DNA of 64,000 nt from JBBARC01 sp040400005 (GCA_040400005.1 JBBARC010000004.1:43925-107924), one strand, 5' to 3'; shown: positions 15,971 to 24,598, counted from the first letter of the stretch. The notes: generated by a model not told the origin, from the letters alone. Numbers and translations: made by a program.

Positions 15971-16696
15971 CTAAAAACGGTCCTTCGCCGCCCGAATCTC
16001 GCCCAATGCCGCCGCACTGGTGGCGCGTAAAAACGGATTGGTCGCGCGCTCTACCCCCAGGGTTGACGGCACCGTCGCCAAATTTTCGGCCCGCCGCGTC
16101 GTCACTTCGGCCGCCCGCGCCCACAGCGCCTCATTGTCGGGGTCGATGCTCAGCGCAAACCGCGCGTTGCTGGCGGTGTATTCATGCCCGCAACACACCA
16201 GGGTGGCATCTGGCAGGCGGGCGAATTTGGCCAGGCTCGCAAACATCTGCGCCGGCGTGCCTTCAAAAAACCGCCCAACGCCCAGGCTGAACAGGGTATC
16301 GCCACTGAGCAGCACCGGCCCATCGGCAAAATAATAGGCAATATGCCCCACCGTGTGGCCAGGGGTTTCGATCACCTCACCCAAACTCTGCCCCAAAGCC
16401 ACGGTATCACCCTCGGCCACTTCGCGGGTTAGCTTGGGCAGCCTGTAGGCATCGGCGCGCGCACCGATCACCGGCACGTTGTATTTTTCGCGTAAAGCCT
16501 CGGTGCCATCGACGTGGTCGGGGTGGTGGTGGGTGAGCAAAATTAGATCAAGCCGGCCGCCAGCCGCCTCGATCGCCGCCACCACCGGGCCCACCACCGG
16601 CGGATCGACCACGGCGGTGACACCGGTTGCGCTATCGCGCAGCAGCCAGGCGTAATTATCGCTGAGCACGGGGATGGCGGTAACAGTGATCGGCAT
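15971..16696 (-). CDS. gloB: Hydroxyacylglutathione hydrolase (glyoxalase II)
   Basis: 241 residues, a typical glyoxalase II length. The metallo-beta-lactamase metal motif THHHPDHVDG gives His56, His58, Asp60 and His61; ETPGHTVGHIAYY, LLSGDTLF and CCGHEYT supply further ligands. It hydrolyses S-lactoylglutathione to lactate and glutathione in methylglyoxal detoxification. The C-terminal HAGH-C segment (ERATNPFLRA) is present. Divergent from a methyltransferase gene, with a repeat-rich spacer between. Confidence 0.95.
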   Translation of the reverse strand: MPITVTAIPVLSDNYAWLLRDSATGVTAVVDPPVVGPVVAAIEAAGGRLDLILLTHHHPDHVDGTEALREKYNVPVIGARADAYRLPKLTREVAEGDTVALGQSLGEVIETPGHTVGHIAYYFADGPVLLSGDTLFSLGVGRFFEGTPAQMFASLAKFARLPDATLVCCGHEYTASNARFALSIDPDNEALWARAAEVTTRRAENLATVPSTLGVERATNPFLRATSAAALGEIRAAKDRF

Positions 16697-16755
16697 GGCG
16701 GTGCTCCCAAAAACACAAACGCGTGGCGGTGACGATAGTTAAGGACGGCCTTCGC

Positions 16756-16945
16756 AGGGCAATCGGGTGAATGCAAAAAAAGTAAGAATTTTCTTTTTTC
16801 TGAAGAAAAAAAGAAACAAAAAAGACTTTTTTGACGCTGGTTCGGCAAACGCGGTGGCAGAGGTGTCCCAGGCCCAGCATTACAAAAGTCTTTTTGCTTC
16901 TTTTTCTTCAGAAAAAGAAGAGTCTTACTTTCACCCGATTGCCCT
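16756..16945. repeat. T-rich inverted-repeat element, copy A (complete)
   Basis: A 190-bp element bounded by AGGGCAATCGGGTGAA and its complement TTCACCCGATTGCCCT. Each arm, about 60 bp, contains a TTTTTCTTCAGAAAAAG-type palindrome and AAAAGTCTTTTTGCTTC. The unique centre begins GACGCTGGTTCGGC. At least six related whole or partial copies lie elsewhere in the window (22.2, 31.6, 46.05, 49.4, 54.6 and 63.95 kb), all between genes. No transposase is encoded, so it fits a MITE or another non-autonomous palindromic repeat. Here it sits between divergent gloB and a methyltransferase gene. Confidence 0.9.
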
Positions 16946-17037
16946 GACGGCCTTCGCCGTTAATTAAGGACGGCCTTCGCCGTTAATTAAGAACGGCCTT
17001 CGCCGTGCACCATGTTGGGCGCCGGGCGAAACATGGT
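16946..17037. repeat. 23-bp tandem hairpin units and an adjacent inverted repeat
   Basis: Units 16946-16968 and 16969-16991 are identical and a partial third runs 16992-17006. Each holds ACGGC-CTTC-GCCGT, a five-base stem with a four-base loop, followed by TTAATTAAG. A related piece (TTAAGGACGGCCTTCGC) sits at 16739-16755 on the other side of repeat copy A, as though the element had inserted into an existing array. A further inverted repeat, ACCATGTT (17009-17016) with AACATGGT (17030-17037), lies just before the methyltransferase start. No promoter pair is evident. Confidence 0.75.
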
Positions 17038-17053
17038 TTAGCGTAGCGCGGAT

Positions 17054-17737
17054 ATGATCAGCGAGTCAGCCACCGCCGCTTTTTACAAAACCCCGCGCGG
17101 GTTGATCGCGGCGCGTGTGCTGCGCGAACAGATTTTGGCGCTGTGGCCCGATCTTAGCGGTTGCGCCGTGCTGGGGTTGGGCTGGACCGCGCCCTATCTG
17201 CGCCTGTGGCGCAACAAGGCCGAACGCGTGATTGAAGCCGTGCCGCACGAGACAGCCAGCGAAACCGGCTGTATTGTCGCCGAAGACCGCCTGCCGTTTC
17301 CCGATCTGATGTTTGATCGCATTTTGCTGGTGCACGCGGTGGAACAAGCCGACGTGGCGCCGCGCCTGCTGCGCGAGGTGTGGCGGGTGCTGCGCGATGA
17401 TGGCCGTTTGCTGGTGCTTACCCCCAACCGGCTGGGCCTGTGGGCGCATGCCGAATCCACGCCTTTCGGCCATGGCCAGCCGTTTTCGCCGGGGCAGATC
17501 GACCGGCTGCTGACCCGCGCGGCCTTTCGCACCCGGCGCCAGGCGGCCGCCCTATATACGCCGCCGATGCCGGCCCGGCTGGTGCTGCGCAGCTATCGCG
17601 CGTGGGAGGCAGCCGGCGCGCGCCTGGTGCCGCAACTGGCCGGCGTTACCCTGACGGAGGCCGAAAAAGATGCGTTTGCCGCCGTGCCGTTGCGGGCAGG
17701 GCAACGCCGCCGCGTTATTTTGCCAGAACCCGCTTGA
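17054..17737 (+). CDS. Class I SAM-dependent methyltransferase
   Basis: 227 residues. The Rossmann SAM-binding start is AVLGLGWTAPYL, a glycine-loop variant. EDRLPFPDLMFDRILLVHAVE matches the motif around the adenine-binding acidic residue in Methyltransf_11 proteins, followed by LREVWRVLRDDGRLLVLTPN. The substrate cannot be told. In alphaproteobacteria a methyltransferase of this type is common beside glyoxalase II, which lies divergent here. The TGA overlaps a TTG start of the envC-like gene (TTGA at 17734-17737). Confidence 0.88.
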   Translation: MISESATAAFYKTPRGLIAARVLREQILALWPDLSGCAVLGLGWTAPYLRLWRNKAERVIEAVPHETASETGCIVAEDRLPFPDLMFDRILLVHAVEQADVAPRLLREVWRVLRDDGRLLVLTPNRLGLWAHAESTPFGHGQPFSPGQIDRLLTRAAFRTRRQAAALYTPPMPARLVLRSYRAWEAAGARLVPQLAGVTLTEAEKDAFAAVPLRAGQRRRVILPEPA

Positions 17738-19128
17738 CCCGTTTGTGGTGCAGAGTGTGGTGCGCGCCGGGGGCGCTGATCCTGTTGCTGTGCGCCAGTG
17801 GCGTGCCTGCCGATGGCAAGACCAAAGCCAAGCCAGCCCACCCGGCGCACCATACCCAGGCAGCAAACCAGGCGGCAAACCAGGCAGCAAACCAGGCGGC
17901 AAACCCGGCGCCACCAAAGGGGGGCGCCGCCAATGTGGCGGCAAGCGGGGCACATCATGCCGCCGCCCGGCAATTGCAGGCCGCCGAGGTTTTGCGCGCA
18001 ACCCAGCTAAAAGCGGCAACCGATGCCGCCGCCCGCGCCAAAACTGCCGCCGACCAGGCGCAAAAACTGGCGGCGGCCCGCGTGCAAGCCGCCGCCCGCC
18101 TGCAGGGCTTAGACAATGATGTGCTCAATGCCGCCGACGATGTGGCGGCAGCCACCGCCCGCCGGGATGCCGCTAGTGCCGCCCTTGCCGCCCGCGCTGC
18201 CGATCTGCAAGCGCTGATCCCGGTCATGTTGCGGCTTTCGCGCTTTCCCGCCGAAACCGTGCTGGCAGCCCCGGTGCCGCCAGATCGCGCGCTGCTGGGC
18301 TTATTAACCGCGCGGGGACTTGCCGCCGAAATCGCCCGCCAGGCGGTAGGTTTGCAGGCCGCGCGGGCAGATGCGGTGGCCGATGCGGCAGCGGTGAGCC
18401 ACTACGAAGCAGCCCTAAGCCATGCCCGCGCCCGCCAGCAAACCGCTGCCACAGCACTGGATCAGCACCTAAGCGATGCGCGCGCCGAGCAAGCCGGCGC
18501 CGAGGCGGCAGTGCAGGTGGCACGCGATGCGGCAGCAGCGGCCGCCGCGCAAACGGCCACGCTCAAACGCGCCATTGCGGCGATGGAAGCGGCCGACGCC
18601 CAAGCGACCGCCCAGGCCGAACGCGATGCGGTTTTAGCCGCCAAGCGCAAACAAATCGAAACTGCCAGTGCTGCGCGCGCCCGCGCAACCGCGCTTTCCC
18701 GCCCCGCCGGGCCTGGCCTTACGCGCGCGCCGGCGGCGGGCAAAGCCGGCGGCGGCATCGCGCCGGTTGCCGGCCATATTAGTCTTGCTTTCGGCGCCGC
18801 CGGTGATGATGGGCCAACAACCGGCATCACCTACGCAACCGTCCCAGGCGCGGTGGTGCTCAGCCCGTGTGCCGGGCGGGTGGGGTTTGCCGCACCCTTT
18901 CGCAGTTATGGCCGACTAGTTATTGTCGAATGCGGCCGCGGTGACGATTTTGTGCTGGCAGGTCTCGACCGCCTCGATGTCGGCGCCGGCCACGCGCTGG
19001 CCTTGGGCGATCCGGTTGGCCGCATGGCGCAAACGAACCCCGCCGGGCACGGCAAACCGCCCGCTTTATATGTTGAATTGCGGCGCAATGGGGCAACCGT
19101 CGACCCCCGCCCGTTTTTGGCCCGTTAG
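17734..19128 (+). CDS. envC: EnvC-like murein hydrolase activator with degenerate LytM domain
   Basis: 464 residues if TTG 17734, which overlaps the methyltransferase stop, is the start; GTG 17755 gives 457. A hydrophobic signal (APGALILLLCASGVPADG) leads to a QAAN repeat, a long Ala/Arg/Gln-rich coiled coil (about 70-330) and a C-terminal LytM/peptidase M23 fold (about 350-464). The metal-binding HxGxD and HLHFE-type motifs of active LytM enzymes are missing: TTGITYATV and ALYVELRRNG occupy the places. This fits EnvC/NlpD activators that stimulate amidases rather than cut peptidoglycan. It precedes ctpA and a divergent polysaccharide deacetylase, a conserved proteobacterial neighbourhood. 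Confidence 0.85.
   Translation: MTRLWCRVWCAPGALILLLCASGVPADGKTKAKPAHPAHHTQAANQAANQAANQAANPAPPKGGAANVAASGAHHAAARQLQAAEVLRATQLKAATDAAARAKTAADQAQKLAAARVQAAARLQGLDNDVLNAADDVAAATARRDAASAALAARAADLQALIPVMLRLSRFPAETVLAAPVPPDRALLGLLTARGLAAEIARQAVGLQAARADAVADAAAVSHYEAALSHARARQQTAATALDQHLSDARAEQAGAEAAVQVARDAAAAAAAQTATLKRAIAAMEAADAQATAQAERDAVLAAKRKQIETASAARARATALSRPAGPGLTRAPAAGKAGGGIAPVAGHISLAFGAAGDDGPTTGITYATVPGAVVLSPCAGRVGFAAPFRSYGRLVIVECGRGDDFVLAGLDRLDVGAGHALALGDPVGRMAQTNPAGHGKPPALYVELRRNGATVDPRPFLAR
17857..17904 (+). repeat. 12-bp in-frame tandem repeat
   Basis: Four units of CAGGCAGCAAAC/CAGGCGGCAAAC, alternating between the two spellings, encode QAAN four times just after the EnvC-like signal peptide. 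Unit length is a multiple of three, so copy-number change would be tolerated. Confidence 0.9.
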
Positions 19129-19270
19129 GGGGGCGGCCGGGGGCTTATTGGCGTGCCGCAAAGAATGGCCTCGCTTTAATGAATTAGTGCTCTCCCCGGC
19201 GCACCCTTTGGCGGCTACATAGATCGGCAGGGGCCACTAACGGCGCCACAACCGCAGAAAGAGACCGGGA

Positions 19271-20662
19271 ATGAAGCTTCGTACTGTGCTGATGTTGGGT
19301 GGCGCGTTTGTAACCGGCGTGTTTGCCGCCCCGGCCTGGCACCTGGTGGGCCCTAGGCTTGGTTCGGGCGTCGCCCAAGCGCACGCCGAAGCCAGCGCCC
19401 CGCCCGAGGATACCTACCATCTGCTGACCCTGTTCGGCGACGTGTTCGAAAAAGTCCGCGCCAATTACGTGGAACCGGTCAAAGACCGCGCGCTGGTCAA
19501 TAACGCGCTGAACGGTATGCTGTCCGGCCTCGATCCGCATAGTTCATACATGGACAAAAAGCAGTTCACCGATTTCCAGGTGCAGACCAACGGCACCTTT
19601 GGCGGCTTGGGGTTGGAAGTGACCCAGGAAAGTGGCGTGGTTAAAGTGATCAGCCCGATCGACGACACCCCGGCCGCCCGGGCTGGCATGAAGGCCGGCG
19701 ATTTGATCTTGTCGATCGATGGCAAATCGGTTGAAGGCCTCACCCTCAACGAAGCGGTTGATCGCATGCGCGGCGCCCCGGGCAGCAGCATTGGCCTATC
19801 GGTGAAGCGCAACGGTATCGATAAACCACTCGATGTGCACATGACCCGCGAAGTGATCCACATTCGCGTCGTGCGCTCCGCCCTGTACAACGATGTTGGT
19901 TACATCCGCCTGAGCAGCTTTAACGAAGAATCGGATACCAAGCTGCGTGAAGCGATCGAAAAACTGAAAAAAGATGCCGGATCCAAGCTGCACGGTATCG
20001 TGTTTGATCTGCGCAATAACCCCGGCGGCTTGCTTGATCAGGCCGTGGATGTATCAGAAGAATTTATCAGCGCGGGCGAAATTGTTTCTACCCGCGCCCG
20101 CCATACCGAAGATAGTCAGCGCTGGAATGCCCATGGTGCCGATAACATTGGCGGCCTGCCGCTGGTGGTGCTGATCAATGGCGGGTCGGCCTCGGCCAGT
20201 GAAATTGTCGCCGGCGCCTTGCAAGATCACCGCCGCGCGGTGCTGCTGGGCACCCGCAGCTTTGGCAAGGGATCGGTGCAAACGCTGATCCCGATGGCCG
20301 ATGACGGCGCCATTCGTATCACCACGGCGCGGTATTATACGCCATCGGGGCGGTCTATCCAGGGGCTTGGCATTACGCCGGATGTAACGGTTGCCGAATC
20401 GCGTGAAGATCAGCCGGAATTGCTGCCCGAACGTGAGGCCGATCTGAACAATACGCTGGTGAATAAGGGCGGATCAGGCCCCGCCAATGGACCAGCACCG
20501 CGCACCGATCTGCCGGCAATGGCCAAAACCATTCCCGCCAAGCCGCCAGAAAAATGGGCAAAATTTGATCTCGCCAAACCGGAAACCGATTTCCAGTTGC
20601 AACAGGCCATCGCCCTGGTGCGTGCCATGCCAAGTGGCGCCACCACCCAGGCCGGCAAGTAA
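19271..20662 (+). CDS. ctpA: Carboxy-terminal processing peptidase (S41 family)
   Basis: 463 residues. An N-terminal signal/anchor (about 5-25) and a helical region precede a PDZ domain (about 105-190, GTFGGLGLEV and AGMKAGDLILSIDG). The S41 core shows LRNNPGGLL, GGSASASEIVAGALQDH (catalytic Ser308) and FGKGSVQT (catalytic Lys333), the usual 25-residue Ser-Lys spacing. The enzyme cleaves C-terminal ends of periplasmic proteins and in several bacteria controls peptidoglycan hydrolases. Lying between envC and the deacetylase gene, it probably acts in the same envelope pathway. A GAGACCGGGA ribosome-site-like run precedes ATG 19271. Confidence 0.96.
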   Translation: MKLRTVLMLGGAFVTGVFAAPAWHLVGPRLGSGVAQAHAEASAPPEDTYHLLTLFGDVFEKVRANYVEPVKDRALVNNALNGMLSGLDPHSSYMDKKQFTDFQVQTNGTFGGLGLEVTQESGVVKVISPIDDTPAARAGMKAGDLILSIDGKSVEGLTLNEAVDRMRGAPGSSIGLSVKRNGIDKPLDVHMTREVIHIRVVRSALYNDVGYIRLSSFNEESDTKLREAIEKLKKDAGSKLHGIVFDLRNNPGGLLDQAVDVSEEFISAGEIVSTRARHTEDSQRWNAHGADNIGGLPLVVLINGGSASASEIVAGALQDHRRAVLLGTRSFGKGSVQTLIPMADDGAIRITTARYYTPSGRSIQGLGITPDVTVAESREDQPELLPEREADLNNTLVNKGGSGPANGPAPRTDLPAMAKTIPAKPPEKWAKFDLAKPETDFQLQQAIALVRAMPSGATTQAGK

Positions 20663-20665
20663 GCC

Positions 20666-21694
20666 ATGCGCCGGCTACGGATCCCAAAGCCGTACCGGCC
20701 GCTTGCCTGGTTTTGGGCGGTTGTGCTGGGCAGCAGCGCAATCGGTGCCGGCGTGCTGCAAAGCATGGGGCCAATGGTGCGGGTGGCCAAGTTTGCCGCC
20801 GTAACCGTTGGCCCGCCTAAAGCCATAGCGTTGGCGATTAACGCTGCCGATCCTGATTTACAGGTGCAGGATGCCAGCCTGCCCGGCTACACCCTGCCGC
20901 GCATTGCGCCCAACGGCCGCCGTGCGGAAACCGCCTATGCGGCACCCGCCGACACCACCGAAACACGGCCGCGCCTGGCCTTGGTGGTGGGCGGGATCGG
21001 GCTTGCCCAGGGGCCCAGCGTGGCCGTGCTGCATGATTTGCCGCCTGCCGTGACCATTGCCTTTTCGGCCTATGCGCCAGACAGCATAGCCCAGCCCCTG
21101 GCAGCACAGGCACGCGCAGCGGGGCGCGAATGTTTGCTGTCGGTGCCGCTGGAACCGCGTGATTTCCCCCGTGACGATGCCGGCCCCCACACCATGCTGA
21201 CCGCGTCCGACCCCGCCGATCGCCGCAAAAATCTGCGCTGGGCCCTGTCGCGGCGCAGTGGCTGCATGGGGGCGACCGCCCTTTCAGATGGATTTTCCGG
21301 CGCCGGCTACCTGCAAAACGGCGGGCTTTATGGCGCCATGCTGCAAGATATCGGCGCTATGGGTCTGGCCTGGTTCGATCCGCGCCCAGGTGCCGCGGTG
21401 CCGGCAGCGGCACCGCCAATGGTACCAGCATCACCAACCGCATCGCGCCGGCTGGCGGATGTGGTGATCGATGCCCCCGATGCGCAAGGCGATCCACCAA
21501 CCGAGGCAGCAATCGATGCACGCCTCGCCGCCCTGCTCGACCGCGCCCGCCAAACCGGCCACGCCATTGGGGTGATCGGCCGCCCGCTGCCGTTGGTGGT
21601 GGACCGCACAGCCGCCTTTGCCGCGGCGCTGGCCGCCAAAGGCGTGGCGCTGATGCCTTTAAGCGCCATGCCCAAAGATCCGGCAAAATCATGA
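20666..21694 (+). CDS. Divergent polysaccharide deacetylase family protein (YibQ type)
   Basis: 342 residues. An N-terminal anchor helix (about 13-32) is followed by a periplasmic linker and a divergent polysaccharide deacetylase domain (about 100-340) with RLALVVGGIGLAQGPS, VTIAFSAYAPD, LLSVPLEPRDFPRDDAGPHT and TALSDGFSGAGY. The metal-binding residues of true NodB-type deacetylases are not conserved in this group, and its activity is unproven. It starts 3 bp after ctpA and overlaps rppH as ATGA, the standard alphaproteobacterial order. Confidence 0.9.
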   Translation: MRRLRIPKPYRPLAWFWAVVLGSSAIGAGVLQSMGPMVRVAKFAAVTVGPPKAIALAINAADPDLQVQDASLPGYTLPRIAPNGRRAETAYAAPADTTETRPRLALVVGGIGLAQGPSVAVLHDLPPAVTIAFSAYAPDSIAQPLAAQARAAGRECLLSVPLEPRDFPRDDAGPHTMLTASDPADRRKNLRWALSRRSGCMGATALSDGFSGAGYLQNGGLYGAMLQDIGAMGLAWFDPRPGAAVPAAAPPMVPASPTASRRLADVVIDAPDAQGDPPTEAAIDARLAALLDRARQTGHAIGVIGRPLPLVVDRTAAFAAALAAKGVALMPLSAMPKDPAKS

Positions 21695-22170
21695 CCCACG
21701 ATTTACCCTACCGCGCCTGCGCCGGCGCCGTTGTGTTCGGCCCGAAATCGCATGTGTTTGTCGGCCGGCGTGCCGATTTGCCCAAAGGCACGCCCGAAGC
21801 CTGGCAGTTCCCGCAGGGCGGCATCGATGCCGGCGAAGCCCCGCGCGACACTGTGTTGCGCGAACTGGCCGAAGAAATCGGCACCAACAACGCCGACATC
21901 ATCGCCGAACACCCCGATTGGCTGCACTACGACCTGCCCGAAGAACTCCGCCGCACCCGCATGGGCAGGCGCTACCGCGGCCAGCGCCAGCGCTGGTTTG
22001 CACTAAAGTTTTTGGGCACCGACGCCGATATAAAACTCGACGCCCATCACCCGATCGAATTCGATGCCTGGCGCTGGCTGCCACTGGCCGACGTGCCGGC
22101 ACTGGTGGTGCCCTTCAAACGCCATATCTACGATACCGTGGCACGTGATTTTGCGCATTTGGTAGGGTAG
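21691..22170 (+). CDS. rppH: RNA pyrophosphohydrolase RppH
   Basis: 159 residues. The Nudix box runs from about 43 to 65 (GGIDAGEAPRDTVLRELAEE) and the RppH-type start PYRACAGAVVF is present, as is TRMGRRYRGQRQRWF for RNA binding. It removes pyrophosphate from triphosphorylated 5' ends to start mRNA decay. The start overlaps the deacetylase stop by 4 bp. Confidence 0.96.
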   Translation: MTHDLPYRACAGAVVFGPKSHVFVGRRADLPKGTPEAWQFPQGGIDAGEAPRDTVLRELAEEIGTNNADIIAEHPDWLHYDLPEELRRTRMGRRYRGQRQRWFALKFLGTDADIKLDAHHPIEFDAWRWLPLADVPALVVPFKRHIYDTVARDFAHLVG

Positions 22171-22310
22171 GAAAGACACTTCTTTTCTGAAGAAAAGAAG
22201 CAAAAGACTTTTATGACGCCGGCCCTGAGTTCGCGGTGGCATGGAAGCCCCAGGCCCATATTTACAAAAGTCTTTTTGTTTCTTTTTCTTCAGAAAAAGA
22301 AAATCCTTCC
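22170..22310. repeat. T-rich inverted-repeat element, copy B
   Basis: Left arm ACTTCTTTTCTGAAGAAAAG and right arm AAAAGTCTTTTTGTTTC around a centre beginning GACGCCGGCCCTGAG. The outer AGGGCAATCGGG ends of copy A are missing, so this is a shorter or decayed copy. It sits between convergent rppH and the RlmM-like gene, where its hairpins could act as a bidirectional terminator. Confidence 0.85.
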
Positions 22311-22311
22311 C

Positions 22312-23238
22312 TTACTCTTGCCCCGCCGCACCCCGCTGCCAAAAAAACGTCAATTCATGCTTGTTATGAAATAAATGCATCACCCGCGCGCCGGGAATGG
22401 CGGCAAAGGCTTCGGCGGCGTCGTGGTCGGTGGCGCCCTGGAATTTGATGGTGCATAAAATCCGCGCGGCTTTGCCCGAGGCGATCCAGCCTTGCACCAG
22501 CGCCAGCAGGCGCTCGGGGTAGGCGATCACGTCGGAAAATAGCCAATCCACTGGCGCCTCGTTGGCCGGGTCCATGGCGAAGGCGCTATCGCGGCGCACG
22601 GTCACTTCCGGCAGTTCGGCAACGCGCGGGTCGAGCGCTGCTTTGTCCACGGCCACCACGGATGCACCGGTTTGGGCGATGGCAAAGGTCCAACCGCCGG
22701 GGGAGGCGCCAAGGTCGAGGCAGGTCTCACCCGGCCCCGGCCAGGCGCCGATCATCGCCCAGGCTTCCCACAGCTTTAGGTAGGCGCGGCTCGGCGGCCC
22801 GGTGCGGTCTTCCTCAAAATGCACCTCACCGTTGATAAACGGGCTGGTTTGGGTGGCGCTGATCAGCAGGCGATCGGGGGCGAGCAGCGTCCAGGCGCCC
22901 AAATGCGAGCTCGGCGCCGCCACACAGCGCTTTAACAACCGGGCTTTTAGCGGCGGTAATTTGGCGGTGATCAGGTTCGCCCGGCCGTGAAATTCCGGCA
23001 CATAGGCGCCCCAGTTGCGCTGGATCGCGCGCATGGCGCGGGCGGCATCCCCAATCGATGCGATGTGCAGTTCCTGCGCGGCGGTCCAGATCGTTTGCGC
23101 CCATAACGCCGGCACCGGCGGTTCTGGCGATAGCGCCAGCATATCGTGCCAGTCGCTGATGGTGACACCGCGGCGGGTCAGGTCTTCGGCCAGGGTTTGG
23201 GTCAGGCCCTCGGGGGCGAGGTAGGCGGCGCCGATCAT
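22312..23238 (-). CDS. RlmM-like SAM-dependent rRNA 2'-O-methyltransferase
   Basis: 308 residues. The N-terminal half resembles the THUMP-like part of RlmM. The C-terminal FtsJ-type Rossmann domain has CLDLGASPGGWTFAI, VDWLFSDVIAYP and CTIKFQGA, consistent with the K-D-K-E catalytic set of 2'-O-methyltransferases. E. coli RlmM methylates C2498 of 23S rRNA; the same substrate is a family-based guess. It overlaps the DUF423 gene by 4 bp. Confidence 0.85.
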   Translation of the reverse strand: MIGAAYLAPEGLTQTLAEDLTRRGVTISDWHDMLALSPEPPVPALWAQTIWTAAQELHIASIGDAARAMRAIQRNWGAYVPEFHGRANLITAKLPPLKARLLKRCVAAPSSHLGAWTLLAPDRLLISATQTSPFINGEVHFEEDRTGPPSRAYLKLWEAWAMIGAWPGPGETCLDLGASPGGWTFAIAQTGASVVAVDKAALDPRVAELPEVTVRRDSAFAMDPANEAPVDWLFSDVIAYPERLLALVQGWIASGKAARILCTIKFQGATDHDAAEAFAAIPGARVMHLFHNKHELTFFWQRGAAGQE

Positions 23239-23600
23239 ATTTGCCTCCAGGCGGTGGCGGCAAGGCCGGCCCAGCCGAGTATGGCCAGCGACCCGCCGAT
23301 CGGCGCCAGGGGGCTTACGTGAATGCCGGCAAAAGCGTGCAGGGAAATGGCGGCGGCGAACAGAAAAATACCGCTGGCGATGGCACTAGCGGCCCAGTCA
23401 ATGGCTACGCCCCGGCCGGGGCGTAAGGCGGCAATCGCCAGCAATGCCGGGGCATGTATGAGCAGTAATGTGGCGGCGCTGCGGAGCGCGTCCTGCAGGG
23501 CCGGGTCGGGTGGCGATAGTTTGGCGTGGGCGGCCAGTGCGGATAGTGCCACACCGAAACCACCAAAAAGTGAACCTGTTAGAAACCAGATACGCGTCAT
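23235..23600 (-). CDS. DUF423 small membrane protein
   Basis: 121 residues with four hydrophobic helices. The signature GSLFGGFGVALSALAAHA near the N-terminus and the end segment PLAPIGGSLAILGWAGLA are characteristic of DUF423 (YgdD-like) membrane proteins. Function is unknown. It is coupled to the downstream RlmM-like gene by an ATGA overlap; RlmM and YgdD are also neighbours in E. coli, which supports both calls. Confidence 0.92.
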   Translation of the reverse strand: MTRIWFLTGSLFGGFGVALSALAAHAKLSPPDPALQDALRSAATLLLIHAPALLAIAALRPGRGVAIDWAASAIASGIFLFAAAISLHAFAGIHVSPLAPIGGSLAILGWAGLAATAWRQI

Positions 23601-23647
23601 ACTGCGATACTTCCCTAAGTCCTGTCTTGCGGCTAGAATATGTAGTC

Positions 23648-24598
23648 ATGCCACGTGGTGATCTGTTTCCTGAAATCGGCCCGTTCGAGAGCGGTTACCT
23701 ACCGCTTGCCGACGGTCATGTCATGTACTGGGAACAGGCTGGCAACCCGCGCGGCCGCCCCGTGCTGTTTTTGCACGGCGGGCCAGGGGCCGGGGCCGGG
23801 GCGGTGCACCGCCGCTTTTTCGACCCCCACCATTGGCGCATTATTATTTTCGACCAGCGCGGTGCCGGCCGGTCGCGCCCCTTAGGCGGGCTGGATGCCA
23901 ACACCACCCCGCATCTGGTCGCCGATATCGAGGTGCTGCGCGATTACTTAGATATCGATCGCTGGCTGCTGTTCGGCGGGTCATGGGGATCAACCCTGGC
24001 CTTGGCCTATGCCCAGGCCCATTGCGCCCGGGTGATTGGCCTGGTGTTGCGCGGTGTGTTTTTGGGCCGCAAATCCGAGGTTGACTGGTTCTTGCACGGG
24101 CTGGCCGCGGTCTTCCCCGAGGCCCACGCGGCCTTCGTTGGCCATCTGGCCCCGGCGGAACGGCGCGATGTGCTGGGCGCCTACTTAATGCGGCTAACCC
24201 ATACCGACCCCGCCGTACAGATGGCGGCGGCGCGGGCATGGTCGGTTTATGAAGGCACCTGCAGTACGCTGCTGCCCAGCCCCGATACGGTGGCCGCTTT
24301 CGCCCAGGATCGCAGCGCCTTGGGCCTTGCGCGGATCGAGGCATTTTATTTCGCCAATGATTTGTTTTTGCCGCAAGGCGGCCTGTTGGCCCATATGGAG
24401 GCAATCGCCGGCGTGCGTGGCGAGATCGTGCAGGGGCGCTATGATATGATCTGCCCACCGGTCAGCGCCTTCGACCTCGCCGCCCACTGGCCGGCGGCGC
24501 GGCTGACCATAGTGCCCGATGCCGGGCATTCGGCGCTGGAAGGCGGGGTGCGCCGCGCCCTGGTGGCGGCAGTGGAGCGTTTTCGCACCACCAAGTGA
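23648..24598 (+). CDS. pip: Prolyl iminopeptidase
   Basis: 316 residues from ATG 23648. The alpha/beta hydrolase has the oxyanion motif HGGPGAG (about 43-49), the nucleophile elbow GGSWGS (Ser112), an Asp in RYDMICPP and the catalytic His in PDAGHSALEGG, the full prolyl iminopeptidase pattern. It removes N-terminal proline from peptides in the cytoplasm. A much longer upstream frame overlaps the divergent DUF423 gene and shows no family similarity. Confidence 0.94.
   Translation: MPRGDLFPEIGPFESGYLPLADGHVMYWEQAGNPRGRPVLFLHGGPGAGAGAVHRRFFDPHHWRIIIFDQRGAGRSRPLGGLDANTTPHLVADIEVLRDYLDIDRWLLFGGSWGSTLALAYAQAHCARVIGLVLRGVFLGRKSEVDWFLHGLAAVFPEAHAAFVGHLAPAERRDVLGAYLMRLTHTDPAVQMAAARAWSVYEGTCSTLLPSPDTVAAFAQDRSALGLARIEAFYFANDLFLPQGGLLAHMEAIAGVRGEIVQGRYDMICPPVSAFDLAAHWPAARLTIVPDAGHSALEGGVRRALVAAVERFRTTK

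Noticed and set aside
23468..23647. N-terminal extension of prolyl iminopeptidase
   Set aside because: The 60 extra codons overlap the divergent DUF423 gene and show no similarity to the family; ATG 23648 gives the standard start.
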